Under the pieces are notes generated by a model. The model saw only the letters and a program-made list of their open reading frames with translations. It made no database searches and was not told the DNA's origin. A program made the translations under genes and the position numbers. Shown piece after piece: positions 32,101 to 42,944 of a stretch of 64,000 bases of DNA. Source of the stretch: Oreohelix idahoensis (lineage: Eukaryota > Mollusca > Gastropoda > Stylommatophora > Oreohelicidae); contig JAMPIV010019855.1 of assembly GCA_024509875.1 (NCBI GenBank), forward strand, positions 1 through 64,000, given 5' to 3'. The first letter of the stretch is position 1. Each line of letters starts with the position of its first letter.

Positions 32101-34108
32101 TTTCTTCCCAACTAGAAATTTGTTGCGGGGTGCATTCCTTAACCCCATGAATACGACCGATTATAAGATCCGCAATAGGATTAGGAAGAAGACATGCATG
32201 GACATCTCCTGTGAAGAAAGGAGTGTCAATCCTAATAATAGCAGTAGGATAGCTTTCCATAGTACCACCAAATGTAACACATTTGATTGTTTTTCCAGTG
32301 GCACAGCAAGGATCTATCAGAGACTCCTTAACCCCGACGGTAGTACATCCCGAATCGAAAAGTACTGAGACTAGCCTATCATTTATTAGACCTTTATGTA
32401 AGATGAGAGATCCTCTCCCATCATGCGCAACTGTAGCAGGTAGAGCAGGAAGAGGGTGACCACAACTTAGCGTAGATACAGTTGATGAGTCAAACAATGT
32501 TAAGCATTGGGGGCATTCAGTTGCTCTCCCAAAATCGAAAGCACAACCAGTGATAGCCCTAGAGTTACCACTATCATTTACTGTATTACAGGCTCCATCA
32601 AACTCTTGTTGCGCAGAGTTTGCCTGTTGGTAAGGTCTTTTTTTGTTAAACCTAGGTCTACCTCGATTATCATTTCCCCTGTAATTATTTCGACTATCAT
32701 TTCCCCTGTAATTGTTATCATATTGCCTATTGTAATCATCATTCCGGTTTGAATCCCGGTTTCTAAATTCACCATCGTCATAATCTTGACGTCGAGAATG
32801 ATTACCTCGAAAATTTGAATAGTTATTATTTGGATAGCCTTTACGAAAGTGTCTCAAATTATTACCACTAAAATTACGAGAACTACCATCTTGTCTCCAC
32901 TGCATAGACGAAGAACCATCATGTGTTGGATTACTCCGCTTCTGAGTGTAATTTTGATTACTTCCCCTATTCCAATTTTGTTGAGCACCCTGAAATTTTT
33001 TTCTGAAATTAGGGCCATATGGTGTTGCCGAAGCAGCTGGCAACCCTTCTTTCACTTTAGAATTGCTAACTGTAGCATGGGGATGTGCTGTGGCATACTG
33101 ACAACAGTATTCCTCCATTTCTTTTAAGTTTTTAGGCTTACGCTCATGAAGGAATGCAAGAAAAGAATCATTAACAGATGACAAAACCTTATCTCGCAAT
33201 AATAAGTCCATTAGACCTTCATATGTTTTCTCAATCTGAGACAACTCAACCCATCGTGTAAATGTACGACGTATCTTTGTAACAAAATCAGAGAAATCTA
33301 CTCCATTTTCTGGCAACATTGTCCTAAAACGAAGACGATAGTCTTCTTGTTTTAATTGGTATTTTTTTAGTAATGCTGCCCTGACAACATCATAATTAGT
33401 CCTCTCATGTTCGTCTATTGTCATAAGAGTAGTCACTGTGTCACCTGTAAAAAATGGCATCAGTTGTTCAACATATTTTTCCTTTTTTATGTTATGCGTA
33501 TCGCACAAAAATTGGAATCTATCTAGATAATCTGCTACGTCATCCTTTAAAGGATTGAAATGAGGCAATTTAATCCTACTAACAAACTCCTTTGTCGTAC
33601 TCGAAGTTGTTTGCTGAGCACCCGTACTCGCCAATTTCAATTTCTCTAACTCCAAAATTGCGAGTTTTTCATCAAGTTCCATCTTCTGTTTTCTTTCCTC
33701 ATGTTCCATTTTTCTAATTTCAGCCTCAGCAGCAGCTTGAAGTTTTTTTTCCTCTGCAGCAGCTTGAAGTTTTTTTTCCTCTGCAGCAGCTTGAAGTTTT
33801 TTGTCTTCCATTTCCATCTGGAATTTTCTTTCATCAGCTGCAGCTTGAGCTTTCCTCTCCTCAGCAGCAGCTTGAGCTTTTCTCTCCTCAGCCTCTCTTT
33901 GATACCTTCTTTCTTCAAGTTCTAATCTTCTATTCTCAGCTTCTAGCTTCTTTAGTTCAGCTTCTGCTTTCAATTTAATTTCCTCTTTTTGTTTCTTTTC
34001 TTCTGACTTTAATGCAATGGCGAATTGAGCAGATGAATATTCTTCCAATTCTTTACCAGACTTACCAAGGGTCAACCCTTGCTGGATGAAGAAATCCAAT
34101 GTAGACAT
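29177..34108 (-). CDS. LTR-C Gag-Pol polyprotein, integrase upstream of reverse transcriptase
   Basis: 1643 residues, first ATG at 34108. Domains in order: N-terminal module and E/K/A-rich coiled coil with KLQAAAEEK repeats (to about 160); Gag core (about 185-345); R/N/G-rich RGND repeats (about 370-500); CX2CX13CGH motif near 532; retropepsin with FDSG near 580 and LIIGR; integrase HHCC zinc finger (about 778-815); integrase catalytic D (MAIDIIGPF, about 850), D (LSDHGTQL) and E (SNGLVERLNRTLK); integrase C-terminus ending in TFHINML; RT with LCVDYRKLN, FTKLDLSKGYWQVPL and YLDD (about 1371); RNase H with RSDASSTGIGA, VLDRELLAMVW and MADILSR. One frame without a Gag-Pol shift means stoichiometry must be set in another way, for example by processing. 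Confidence 0.95.
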   Translation of the reverse strand: MSTLDFFIQQGLTLGKSGKELEEYSSAQFAIALKSEEKKQKEEIKLKAEAELKKLEAENRRLELEERRYQREAEERKAQAAAEERKAQAAADERKFQMEMEDKKLQAAAEEKKLQAAAEEKKLQAAAEAEIRKMEHEERKQKMELDEKLAILELEKLKLASTGAQQTTSSTTKEFVSRIKLPHFNPLKDDVADYLDRFQFLCDTHNIKKEKYVEQLMPFFTGDTVTTLMTIDEHERTNYDVVRAALLKKYQLKQEDYRLRFRTMLPENGVDFSDFVTKIRRTFTRWVELSQIEKTYEGLMDLLLRDKVLSSVNDSFLAFLHERKPKNLKEMEEYCCQYATAHPHATVSNSKVKEGLPAASATPYGPNFRKKFQGAQQNWNRGSNQNYTQKRSNPTHDGSSSMQWRQDGSSRNFSGNNLRHFRKGYPNNNYSNFRGNHSRRQDYDDGEFRNRDSNRNDDYNRQYDNNYRGNDSRNNYRGNDNRGRPRFNKKRPYQQANSAQQEFDGACNTVNDSGNSRAITGCAFDFGRATECPQCLTLFDSSTVSTLSCGHPLPALPATVAHDGRGSLILHKGLINDRLVSVLFDSGCTTVGVKESLIDPCCATGKTIKCVTFGGTMESYPTAIIRIDTPFFTGDVHACLLPNPIADLIIGRIHGVKECTPQQISSWEEKNIQTVNAVVTRAQALNPPTSSDNSNEVDSQDEHLVISHDSFVKRQEEDPSLKKYFLLAKKGDPNQNTNHKSYITMKNGILVRMVQHSDKSMHSQILVPKCMRALILRHAHDSQCAGHMGFSRTKTRVLASFFWPFVNKDIRIYCRSCKICQEVKSRGPRHAAPIQAADIPIRPFQKMAIDIIGPFKIKSARGHQFILTCVDMCTRWPEAIPLKSISTVDIADALWLVFSRLGFPGEILSDHGTQLISDVMSQVMATLDIKRSLSSIYHPMSNGLVERLNRTLKNLLGKITEDHPEDWDRVLPAVLFAYREVPNEHTGFSPFELVFGAQPRGPMSLLHDLITSDNIDDDTQSSYEYVIALREKIIESCRLATSSSEFAKEKARRFANKKRRLRQLCPGDKAYVLLPSRENRLLISWKGPYTIVSKISDVDYIVDVDGRHKTFHINMLTEFIERPDYLQPIFQATDDSPVQHGHISSLSVIQDEETIFSDVNLPLPTIPLTSTESWRDVTVSSNLSFEEQRQVSSTLQSYQDVLTDIPGHTDVIEHDIILTDRNPIRVRPYPIPIHFQAQVEKELDEMIQLQIIEPSTSAYSSSIVIVRKKDNNIRLCVDYRKLNQVTKFDAEPMPLLDDLLIRLSKAKFFTKLDLSKGYWQVPLTEHAKPLTAFSTPRGLFQWNFMPFGLMNAPATFVRMMRRILSDRADVIAYLDDICLFSDTWEEHYVGLKELLSTLREHSLTAKPSKAFVGFSEISFLGHRVGHGLLKTEDQNISKILNISVPKTKKQVRSLLGLIQFYGRFIENLSSIMAPLSTLLKKGSPNMVRWSQECQSSLDQVKNLFSSHPILRLPTIDKTFVLRSDASSTGIGAALMQEYSGTLHPVMYISRKLNAAERNYSVLDRELLAMVWSILKLQRFLLGAHFFMETDQKALTAMQSKDLKSSRSTRYAIALQPFHFTVRAIRGSDNVMADILSRCPHDSS

Positions 34109-35518
34109 TCTGTCTAATGAGATCAGAAACCTGAAAAAAAATTAAATAAATTACCTTATCCCACTTCAATGGGAGACAAGTCTGAAATGCTAGACTTGTA
34201 TACTCACTTCACTTTATTTTACTGTCTCAATCTTTGTAGATAACAAGTCTTTTATCAAAGAACTTGTATAAATATCTTATATAATATTATTTAACAAACT
34301 CTATATGAAGAGTCTACCTTATCAATAATATCAAAACATGACCAAGTATGTGTATGTAGACTGTGCATGACAGTAATGTAGTACAACCAAAAAAAAAATA
34401 CAAAGACAAAAATACAAAACAATACAAATGGCAACACTGTTTTAACCAAAAATGTGTAGAGAAATACACAAGAAAGGAGAGACCTACAGAATACAAACAA
34501 AACAAATCGACAATCAAAACTGAAAAACAGACAAAATATTACAAAAACAACGTTAAGTACAATTACATCACAGCTAACATCAATAGCGACCAATTGTCAC
34601 TAGCAAATTTCCAAATTAAGAAAATTTGCACCTACAGACCGCTTACAGTAAGCCTCGATCAAGTGGCATATTTACCGTAAGACCCACCAACCGAAAAACC
34701 CGCAGAAAAATACACAAAACAGTAGAAGTGACATAAACATATAGCAATCAATTTCAATGTGTTGCAGAACAAGTTCAGTCACAGCTGAAACTAAAATAAA
34801 TTTCTTGCTCCTTGCGAACACAGAAACGAAATGTCAAACGCGCACTGAACGTCAAATCCACTGTAACATAAAGTGGTATTCACGAACCAAAGTTACTATG
34901 ACCTTCTCAAATTAGGGCTTGCACATTGAATGTTTACAATTTCACGTACTGTTTACAGACACTTGACCTCCAACAATGTAGCTTGAATGCTCTGACCTAG
35001 AAAAGTCTGTTGTTGAATGAAACGTGTAACAACCCGCAGTACTGTTTACAATAGGAACCCGCCTTCTATGCAGTTATGGTCCACGTAGCAAATGCCTAGT
35101 AGTTCACTTCAGTACTTGTCTTGTTATGCTTTATGTAGCATTATAATATAAATGCTCGTACTGTTTATTTGTGTCAACCGTTGATGACCTATATCTGTCC
35201 TGTTGTAGCCAAAACTTGCAAGTGTAGAATTAGCGCTGTGTGTTACGGCTGTCCCGTGTGTAGCTTAGACCCACAGATCAGAAGTGTAATGTGTACTTGT
35301 CCTTCTTGTAACTTTCTCGACAAAACTGGAGACATCATACATGTAACAGCCAACCAGGAATGTAAATTTCTGGATCCATAAATGTCAACAATAATGTCAA
35401 ATGCTCGCTCTGTTCTTTTTAAACCCACAGATCTGGTCCATCAGAAATGTAAGTTTCTAGGCCACATTGGCGACAAGAAATGTATCATAAGAGCCCACGT
35501 AACTGGTCCACCAGAAAT
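34109..35518 (-). other. LTR-C leader and primer-binding region
   Basis: 1.4-kb non-coding leader between the 5' LTR and Gag. On the minus strand, 6 bases after the LTR, is TGGTGGACCAGTTACG, a primer-site candidate ending in the CCA complement (tRNA not identified). On the plus strand, gaaatgtaa-like units recur several times near 35355-35520. Confidence 0.5.
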
Positions 35519-36662
35519 GTAACTGTCTTTTTTTTCTTGTTGAGGTGATCACTGGCCCAAGACAGTTTACATGTTGTTAGATGTGTAGTGCGAGCGTATG
35601 ATGAGTTGAGTGTGGGTGCGAATGAAGACGCGAATGTGTTTAGGCTCGTATAGATGTAGATCCTGCAACCCATACTCTCACATGCAGTAATCAAGGATGC
35701 TTTGACACTGCAGGCATGTTTCAAGACATTTATTGACGGGAACACACATAATATCAACAGGAACAGTCAGTGTAACAAGGTCATGCTGACCTGACATCGA
35801 TAGGTATACATTTGGCATTCAAAAAGGTAAACATCAGAATAGACGTGCATGGTCAATAGCAAAGTTCTTCAATAATGACAGTTCGTAGCGTCGCCCTTGG
35901 CGTCTCTGACTAAACGCGTCAGATGCCTTAGTTACCTTGACACACAGGTGCAACTTGGCACTCCCTGCCAATTGCACATATCAGGCTGTAGTATAATAGC
36001 CGGAAGCACAGGCCTCGTCCTAACGTCGGCCGTGTACTTCTGTTAAATAGGTTATCATCAACCCTGCAGTAATACTTATTGTAGATAGAAGTTCCGCCAA
36101 TCTGCGGCTCCCACAATATATCTTCGTCACTGGATTTCTGGACAATATAAGACTAACAGTCTTGGATGGCTACCTCGAGCACAAATATATAAGTTCTGAA
36201 ATGGCGGATCAGTGAACTGCTGTTCACCCTAGGTAATCCTTTACATGTTCTGCCACCGAAAAGCGTAATAATGCATAAAGGTCGGTATTACCTGGTAAAT
36301 GAATCCTCAGAACTACACAAGGAATTCTGTCGTCATCCCGACGCACAGAGATTCACTGGGGAAAACTGCCATAGCAGTTACTTCGAAGATTCTCCCCGAA
36401 AAACAATGGACTCTTGGTCCCTTCAGAAAAACAGGACCTCCCGGCTTCCCGGAAGTATATCTCACTCCCGCTTAAAAAACCTTCCCATAGGCCCACGCCG
36501 AACTGTCAACCTCTGACCCTAAAGGTCAAACACAATGAATGAATAAACAAGGGAAGACAACCCCTAATCAACCTGACATCGCAGGTAAAGACACAATTAT
36601 ACTTATGATACAAACATAAGCAAATAACTTGACAGATGACTCCGTCGAAAATGACAGCAACA
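35519..36662 (-). repeat. LTR-C 5' LTR
   Basis: Near-identical partner of 27599-28744. Flanked on the right by cacac (36663-36667). Confidence 0.92.
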
Positions 36663-36667
36663 CACAC

Positions 36668-36697
36668 ACAGATTTTCAGTATTTTTCAAACTTAGAG
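36668..36697 (+). pseudogene. hAT transposase sliver between LTR-C and LINE C
   Basis: The 30 bases contain one copy of tcaaacttagag (36686-36697), the LINE C target duplication. With the text after LINE C (37906 onward) it restores a hAT frame reading FSIFSNLEQLEEDQNLSD. Confidence 0.6.
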
Positions 36698-37893
36698 CTC
36701 AAGACCTAATCTTCACACTCAGACAGCTGAGTGAAAAGGCCCTTGAGTATAAGAGTGAGATCCATCTTTGTTTCATAGATCTGGAAAAGGCATTTGACAG
36801 GGTCCCTTGGAGCAAACTTTGGGACTGTTTGGCAAGGAAGAATATTCCAGCACCTCTGATTCATGCTATACAGAGCTTCTACAAGTCTTGCAGAAATTAT
36901 GTGAGGACAGCAAACCATAAGTCAGAAGAGTTCAGGACCACCACTGGTGTAAGACAAGGTGATATCCTATCACCTTACCTCTTCACACTCCTTATGGACG
37001 ATGTCATCAAGGCATGTAAGGAGAGAACAAGAAAGTATTCAGTGGGGTACTGGAAGATGAGACAGGTCTATATTTCAGAGCTGGCATTTGCTGATGATGT
37101 TGCCCTGATTGCTAAATCAGAGGCACATCTCCAATCCAACCTGCAAGTATGGAAGGAAGAGCTGGAGAAGAGAGGGATGGTCATAAGCAGCTCTAAAACA
37201 AAATCCATGGTGATATCACGAGAAGAAAGAAGACATCAGATTAAGCTGGGAGAACAGGTCCTGGAGCAGGTCGACCACTTTAAATACCTCGGAGCTATTA
37301 TAGACCGAAAGGGAGGCATCAAAGAAGAGTTGGCCACTCGAAAAGCAGCAGCTGGGAGACTTTTTCAGGCCATAAATCGAGGATTCCTCAGCAAGAGAGA
37401 GGTTGGAAAGAAAACGAAGATGGCTGTATACCGCTCCACCTATGTCCCAGTCTTGACATATGGATGCGAGTCATGGCAATGACTACAACCCATAAAAGCC
37501 AGATCCAAACCTCAGAAATGAGATATCTGAGGAAGGTGGTTGAAGTAACAAGAAGAGACATGGTACGCAACCAGACGATACGTCAAGGCCTAAAATGCCA
37601 CCCCCTACAGACCCAAGTAGAACAGTCCCAACTAAGATGGTTTGGCCATGTCTGCAGAATGGGAGAAGATCGGCTACCACGACAAGCATGGGAAACAAAG
37701 AGCCAAGGATCCAGACCCCGAGGACGACCCAGAGTCCGCTGGGAGGACAACATTGGACAGTCTTTGGGGGACCGAGGACTAGAGTGGAACCAGGCCAGGA
37801 GGAAGACAGCCGATAGAATAGTCTGGCGCTCTCTCTTCCAAACCTCTACACCTCACGGTAGAAGGGGAACGACTAAGTAGGTAAGTAAGTAAG
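36698..37893 (+). pseudogene. LINE C copy 1: 5'-truncated RTE-like LINE with (GTAA)n tail
   Basis: The TSD is tcaaacttagag (36686-36697, 37894-37905). RT blocks: FIDLEKAFDRVPW, TTGVRQGDILSPYLF, AFADDVALIAK (FADD intact, about 37087-37098), VDHFKYLGAIID, VLTYGCESW. One base is missing at about 37478 (CESW/AMTTT), and the frame then continues to QLRWFGHVCRM, RPRGRPRVRWEDNI and a stop near 37880. The tail is aagtaggtaagtaagtaag. It lacks the endonuclease and the 5' RT. Two more copies are at 46921-48300. Confidence 0.85.
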
Positions 37894-38195
37894 TCAAACT
37901 TAGAGCAACTGGAAGAAGATCAAAACCTTTCAGATGGCCACCTTTAAATATACATAAATGACCTTGAAAATTAAGGGAAGACTTTCAAGTACATATTGAT
38001 GACCTGGAGAAAATGCTTGTACCTGACATCATTGTTGAACCATTTAATGTGGAAATAGAAAATGCAGTCACTGAATCTCAATTGCATGATGGATTTATTG
38101 AAATGTGTGTGGATCTCGAAGTTAGATAATTGTTCAAAAATAAAAGCCTCATCGACTATTGGAGCAACGTTAACTACTGCTACAAAATACCACCA
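37894..38195 (+). pseudogene. hAT transposase, third part
   Basis: After LINE C the transposase text continues: LEQLEEDQNLSDGHL, REDFQVHIDDLEKMLVPDIIVEPFNVEI, DGFIEMCVDLEVR (stop), LFKNKSLIDYWSNVN. These match, in order, the region before the hATC dimerisation domain in ZBED/SCAND3-like proteins. Confidence 0.7.
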
Positions 38196-38572
38196 GGATC
38201 TTCTGTCCGTCCTGGTCATGCAGAGGTACGTGGTAATGAGAGAGCTGACAGGCTAGCATCAAGAGCACCCATAGTGGGGACACTGGATATGAATAAGGGA
38301 GAAATACTGAGAACAATTAATGATCACCTGTTAGAGAATGACACTGCAACAGATGAATCATCAAGGTTAAGACAGTTGGAATTTGGCATCAAATGTAAAG
38401 CTAGCAGAGATGGATGTATGATGGGATGCATCCACCGTATATACAACCAGCGAGCTACAGGAACAATTAGCATTCAACACTCTTCGACATATACTGAAGG
38501 AGAATGAGCACCTATGGGGTTGCCCGGAGTGCAATGATGTTCATTCTGTTCAACAATAACAATAACCCCTGC
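38196..38572 (+). pseudogene. LINE RNase H C-terminal fragment
   Basis: The frame GHAEVRGNERADRLASRAPIVGTL is an RNase H C-terminus, followed by YNQRATGTISI. A frameshift near 38497 precedes HLWGCPECNDV. It ends in a caacaataacaataac tail, and hAT sequence resumes after it, so it is a 5'-truncated insertion in the transposase. The LINE family is not one of A-C. Confidence 0.65.
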
Positions 38573-38790
38573 TTTGTGCAGCAATTGATCCATTTCTACT
38601 TACATGTCCAAGTTCTGGCATGGTTGAAGCTGGTTTTTAGCCATGCAAATGCAGACTTATCAAAGTAAAGGAACAGACTGAACCTGGATTAGCGTGGTGA
38701 CTTATGACTAACAGTCACCAATCTCCAGCCAAATCTCAATCAATGTTTTAACTTGAATAAAAAATACTCAGTTCAATTTCGAATGCGTCA
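38573..38790 (+). pseudogene. hAT transposase C-terminus (hATC-like)
   Basis: The frame ALCAAIDPFLLTCPSSGMVEAGF followed by decayed KQRNRLNL- and GDL-like text matches the last block of ZBED/SCAND3-like hAT proteins. At least two stops. Confidence 0.6.
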
Positions 38791-38799
38791 TAATTAGGA

Positions 38800-39300
38800 A
38801 ATATAGTGTATCTAATTCAAGATAATATTTTTAATTTCCGATACTTAATAAGGCATCATTTCACCCCTCCACTCAGTCCAAATAGAGTAAATAAAAAATG
38901 TAAAATTGTATTCTTGACGTCATCATTAAGCGAAGTACATTGCACTGTTTCGTTAAGCCTGTGGCCCAGTGCATCAGATTTCAACAGGCATTTCTGTAGG
39001 GTTGCCTTCCTTAGCCCATGACTGTCCCCAGCCTGCCTGCAAGGCAACAGGTGTGTGTGTGTCTCTCTTTGTCATGTCCCTACCCTTTGACCTGTCTGGC
39101 TTGGGAGACCCTGCTGGTAGCTATGCTACTGCCGGCATAGCTTGTGGGGTCATGGGGACACACAAGCTCCTCTACCTCGCCAAGGTGGAGACACGGTAGA
39201 GGAGGTAAAATTGTATGAATGTGCATGTATGCCCTACTCTGCCCCTAAAAAGTTCTCTCACAAGCTCATCAGCTACATACTTCCCATTAATGAACATAAC
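38800..39300. other. unclassified; possible transposon UTR fragment
   Basis: 38800-39000 shows nothing. 39060-39200 is a GC-rich stretch (tgtctggcttgggagaccctgctgg) with the feel of a LINE untranslated region, but I could not tie it to another copy in this window. Confidence 0.3.
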
Positions 39301-40848
39301 TTCAAATCGCCAAGAAACGATCAAACTGCAACTAAATGGAAGTGAGCTTCCAATCGAGGAAAATCCAACATACCTGGGAGTCAAGTTGGATAAGAGACTC
39401 ACCTGGAAGCCGCACATAAATGCAGTAGAACAGAGAGCAATAAGAAAGCTCTCTATTATGAAGAAACTGGCTGGCACAAGTTGGGGGACAAATACCAACA
39501 TACTAAAAAAAGTCTATACAGGCACAGTCAGGCCTGTACTTGAATATGGCACGTCAGCCTGGGCACCGGCATCTAAAACAAACACAGAACATCTAGGGAA
39601 AGTACAAAATTCAGGCCTTAGATTAATCACTGGAGGGATGAAGACTTCTCCAATCCAGACAATGGAGAGATACACCAACATCCACTCTCTGAATGACAGA
39701 CGTGAGGAAAAGGTATTCACTCACAGTGAGAAGCTTCTACGAATGCCAAGTCATCCAATGCATGCCAAACTCCATAGCTTGACAAAGAACAGGCTGAAAA
39801 GAACCAGCTTCATAAACATCTCCAAACATCTGCATCGATGCCATGAAGACCTCCTCCCAAAACAACCTACTGAGATTGACTATGAGGAGCCAGACGACTG
39901 CCATGGAAATATATCTATCTTCACAGAAGTCCCTGAAATAAAAAAGAAAGGCCACCAGACCCCTCAACAACTAAAAACCTTGGCTCAAGAAATGATTGAA
40001 GAAAAGCACAACCCGAAAGAGTGGACACACGCATAAACAGATGGATCCACTGAGGGGGCGGTAAAGAACGGTGGTGGGGGCATTTTTATAAGATTCCTAA
40101 ATGGAAAGATCATCCGAAAGGCCTTCCCAACTGGAAAGATCTCCAATTTCAGGGCAGAAGCTATGGCACTACTGCAAGCCCTGAAAATCTTCACCAGACC
40201 CGAACAACAACCACCAGCTAAGATAGTAATCTTCACTGACTGCAGATCATTACTGGAATCAATATAGAACACCAGAAATGATAACATCATGAATGAGATC
40301 AGATCTGAGCTTAACATCATCCAAAGGTCATCAACCATTGCCCTTCAGTGGTTACCCTCCCATTGTAGAATTGCTGGTAATGAGAAAGCAGATGCTCTAT
40401 CAAGAAGTGGCAGTAAAATGGAACAATACAGCCATCCATTGCCGTATCGGGAAGCAAAAACCATAATCCACAACAAGTACAAAAATCAGTGGAAGGAGGA
40501 AGGGGATATGTACAGCAGAGATGACCCAATACACCATCTAAACAGATACCAACAGACCACAATGTTCCGCCTGAGAACCGGCCACTGCAGATTACTAGGA
40601 CATCTCTATCGCCTCAAGATATCCCACACAAATGAATGCCCATGCGGAACAGGAATCCAGACCCCCAGAACACATTCTCCAGAACTGTCCAACCCACGAT
40701 GAACCGCGACGTGCGACCTGGCCAAGGGGTGCTGAGCTCCAGCAGAAGCTATGGGGCTGCCGCGCCGACCTGGTAAAGACTGTGGACTTCGTCCTGGCGA
40801 CAGGCCTGCAGATTTAGCATGACTACAAACTGAACGCAGAAGAAGAAG
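39300..40848 (+). pseudogene. LINE D: 5'-truncated I-clade-like LINE (RT thumb, RNase H, CCHC)
   Basis: YLGVKLDKRLTWKPH and LAGTSWGTNTNILKK (RT thumb), then a broken RNase H. The HAYTDGS tyrosine codon is a stop (40034-40036), another stop lies near 40264 and a frameshift near 40665. Remaining motifs: FRAEAMALLQA, FTDCRSLLES, NEKADALS, FRLRTGHCRLLGH and a CCHC-like end. It terminates at 40817 with a (GAA)n tail to about 40848. Related to LINE B but much older. Confidence 0.85.
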
Positions 40849-40879
40849 AACATAACTGGTTTTACCTAGCACAGGACAC

Positions 40880-41245
40880 TACTACTGCTTTTGCCTGGCT
40901 GGCTGGATGTAGATCTAAAAATGAATTTATGACAGACGAGGGGGGCTGGGAAGTAGCTCTCTGCAAGATGTGATGATTCCTTGGGAGAATCTAGAACCAG
41001 AGCACAGAATTTAAGCCATGCATATTTGGAGAGTCTCATGGATGGATGGCAGGAAATGCACAGTAAGCTGCCCTCTCCCCCCCCTTCTAGCTTGAAACCC
41101 AATGTGAGGATCCTGTAATGCATGCCAGGCCAAGCAAGAATACCCAGGAAAGAAACTGGAGGTCATGACTCCAAACCCAACAAGTTTTGGAATGGCAGAA
41201 AAGTCCCAGACAAAGCCTATATCTACACTGTAGACAATGCCATGG
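40880..41245 (+). mobile_element. diverged fragment of LINE B-type 5' UTR
   Basis: Aligns by eye with 6905-7265. Shared anchors: gattccttgggag, ccagagcacag, tgccaggcca and ggatggcagaaaag-like text. It starts just after the LINE D tail. Whether it is a separate insertion or a tail-linked rearrangement cannot be decided. Confidence 0.6.
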
Positions 41246-42394
41246 ATTCTTCAACTTGGCATTGGATGGGAAAGCGTGACAAGCTTAGAAGTCCTAGTTA
41301 AACAACAACATAAAGTTTAAAAAACTTGACCCTTCAATATTATTTAAAGAAACAATTATTTCTATTTATCCTATATATCATCATCTTCTAAAACAGAACC
41401 CTTTTCATAATGGAGAACTGAGGAGTCTTGTAAGCAACTTGCAAAAAATGAGGACAAGTAATGATTGTGATGCCCAATTATTATTTTTAGACTGAACATA
41501 GTATAGTATATACCAATAAATGAGGAGGCTGCTGTAAAATTGGTAAGGAAATAAATATATTAATTAAAATATAAAATTGTATGGAATCAGTTGTACAAAT
41601 TACAGTACACACCGTTAACTTGTAAAACTGATTGCATACCATTTTATTTTTTTATTTATATATTTAAACTGAACATAACACATTTTTGTACCAACAATTT
41701 AAGCAGAAACAGTAACTACATACAATAAAACGTGTACATTTCGTATGTGTATTTGCTGAAGTTTTTATTTATAAGATAATGTACAGTGTACAATAACTTT
41801 AAGGAACATTTTGTAAAAAAAAAAAAGGGAGGGGTGGTGGTGGACAGAAGAATGGATACTGCAAGAATGACAAGCAAGTGTTCTGAAATTAACAGGCGAA
41901 ATTTTCTCAGTTGCTGAAAAAGTAATTCATGGAAATTTAAATTAGCAATATCTCATCAAAGCGTAAAAACAAGCGCTATATAGTAAAAGTGTAAAAATAT
42001 ATTCTGAAGAAAGAATCATTTTACAAACTGTAAATAACGTTAGAGGCAGATGATGAATACACCTGTTACTGACAGGCAAGGATAGATGCCAAGAAAGGAA
42101 TTCATCAAAGACAAGAATCTCATTAAAAAACAACTAATAATGTGAGGAATGGCTGAGAAATTTCATTAAAGAATCTTTTTAAAAAATCTACAAAAGTTGT
42201 AGACCAATGTAAACCCAACCACCACTGATAAAGACAAGAAAATACAATTGTTAATGAAAAAAAAAAAAAAGAAAGATTAGAATTCATTAACTCTTCACTC
42301 CTGCTTAAAACAAGGAAGCAAATCATTCACTACAAAAACCATCATTAACAGTAAGAATCAATCAGTACTCTATAAACCTGAACACAGGAGTGGC
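41246..42394. other. AT-rich, nothing recognisable
   Basis: No protein, no tandem repeat of note apart from A-runs near 41817 and 42257. Confidence 0.4.
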
Positions 42395-42525
42395 ATCTGG
42401 CAACCACCTACTTCTCTCCACGAAAAACTGTTTGGAGATGTCAGGGACCTTGAGCTGCCTTTATTAGAGTCATTAATGTGGAAGTCTGAAGGCCAACGAG
42501 GAAAAAGAAGAAGAAACTCTAACAA
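42395..42525 (+). pseudogene. LINE 3' end fragment, I-clade-like
   Basis: About 110 bp reading LHEKLFGDVRDLELPLLESLM-like text, the last residues of an I-clade LINE, then ggaaaaagaagaagaaac, a (GAA)n tail. Confidence 0.5.
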
Positions 42526-42944
42526 CAATTTTAAATAACAGTCAGTGATAGTGACATTTTTTTAAAGTAGGAATTTTGCCGCAGTGAGGCGTGTTGTGTT
42601 CAACCTAGACATAATGTCCGTCAGTTATACTAGGTTACATGTCGAAATATGAAGGACCTTGTGGTCTGGATTTATTGTGGCAGTGAAATAAGTCGGCAGG
42701 AATACACAGAGTTGTGTTGTAAGCCACATTTGCCTGTGGTGAAATCAGAACTCAATGGTTAAGACTTTTAAAATAGCTTACGTGAAAAGAATAGACAAGT
42801 TAAAAAAATGAAATGGCCAAATGAGAAGGTAAGAAAAGAGAATAGAATGTGCACAGGCACTTGTTCTTAAGTAAAGCTGAGAACCAAGATATATCGCATA
42901 CAATGAGAGGTCACAGCACATAAATGATCCTCACATTGTCCAGG

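Larger units (their letters stand above)
27599..36662 (-). mobile_element. LTR-C: apparently intact Gmr1-like Ty3/Gypsy retrotransposon
   Basis: 9064 bp, minus strand. The LTRs are 1146 bp (27599-28744, the 3' LTR) and 1144 bp (35519-36662, the 5' LTR), with only two or three substitutions and a T-run length difference. The target duplication cacac (27594-27598, 36663-36667) lies in a CA-rich site. It carries a single 1643-residue Gag-Pol frame with no lesions. The pol order is protease, integrase, RT, RNase H, i.e. Gmr1-like. It is inserted in a hAT transposase pseudogene next to LINE C. Youth and intactness suggest it could still be competent. Confidence 0.93.

Noticed and set aside
33646..33918. 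Lys/Arg-rich frame overlapping the LTR-C Gag coiled coil
   Set aside because: Shadow frame of the repetitive Gag coding sequence.
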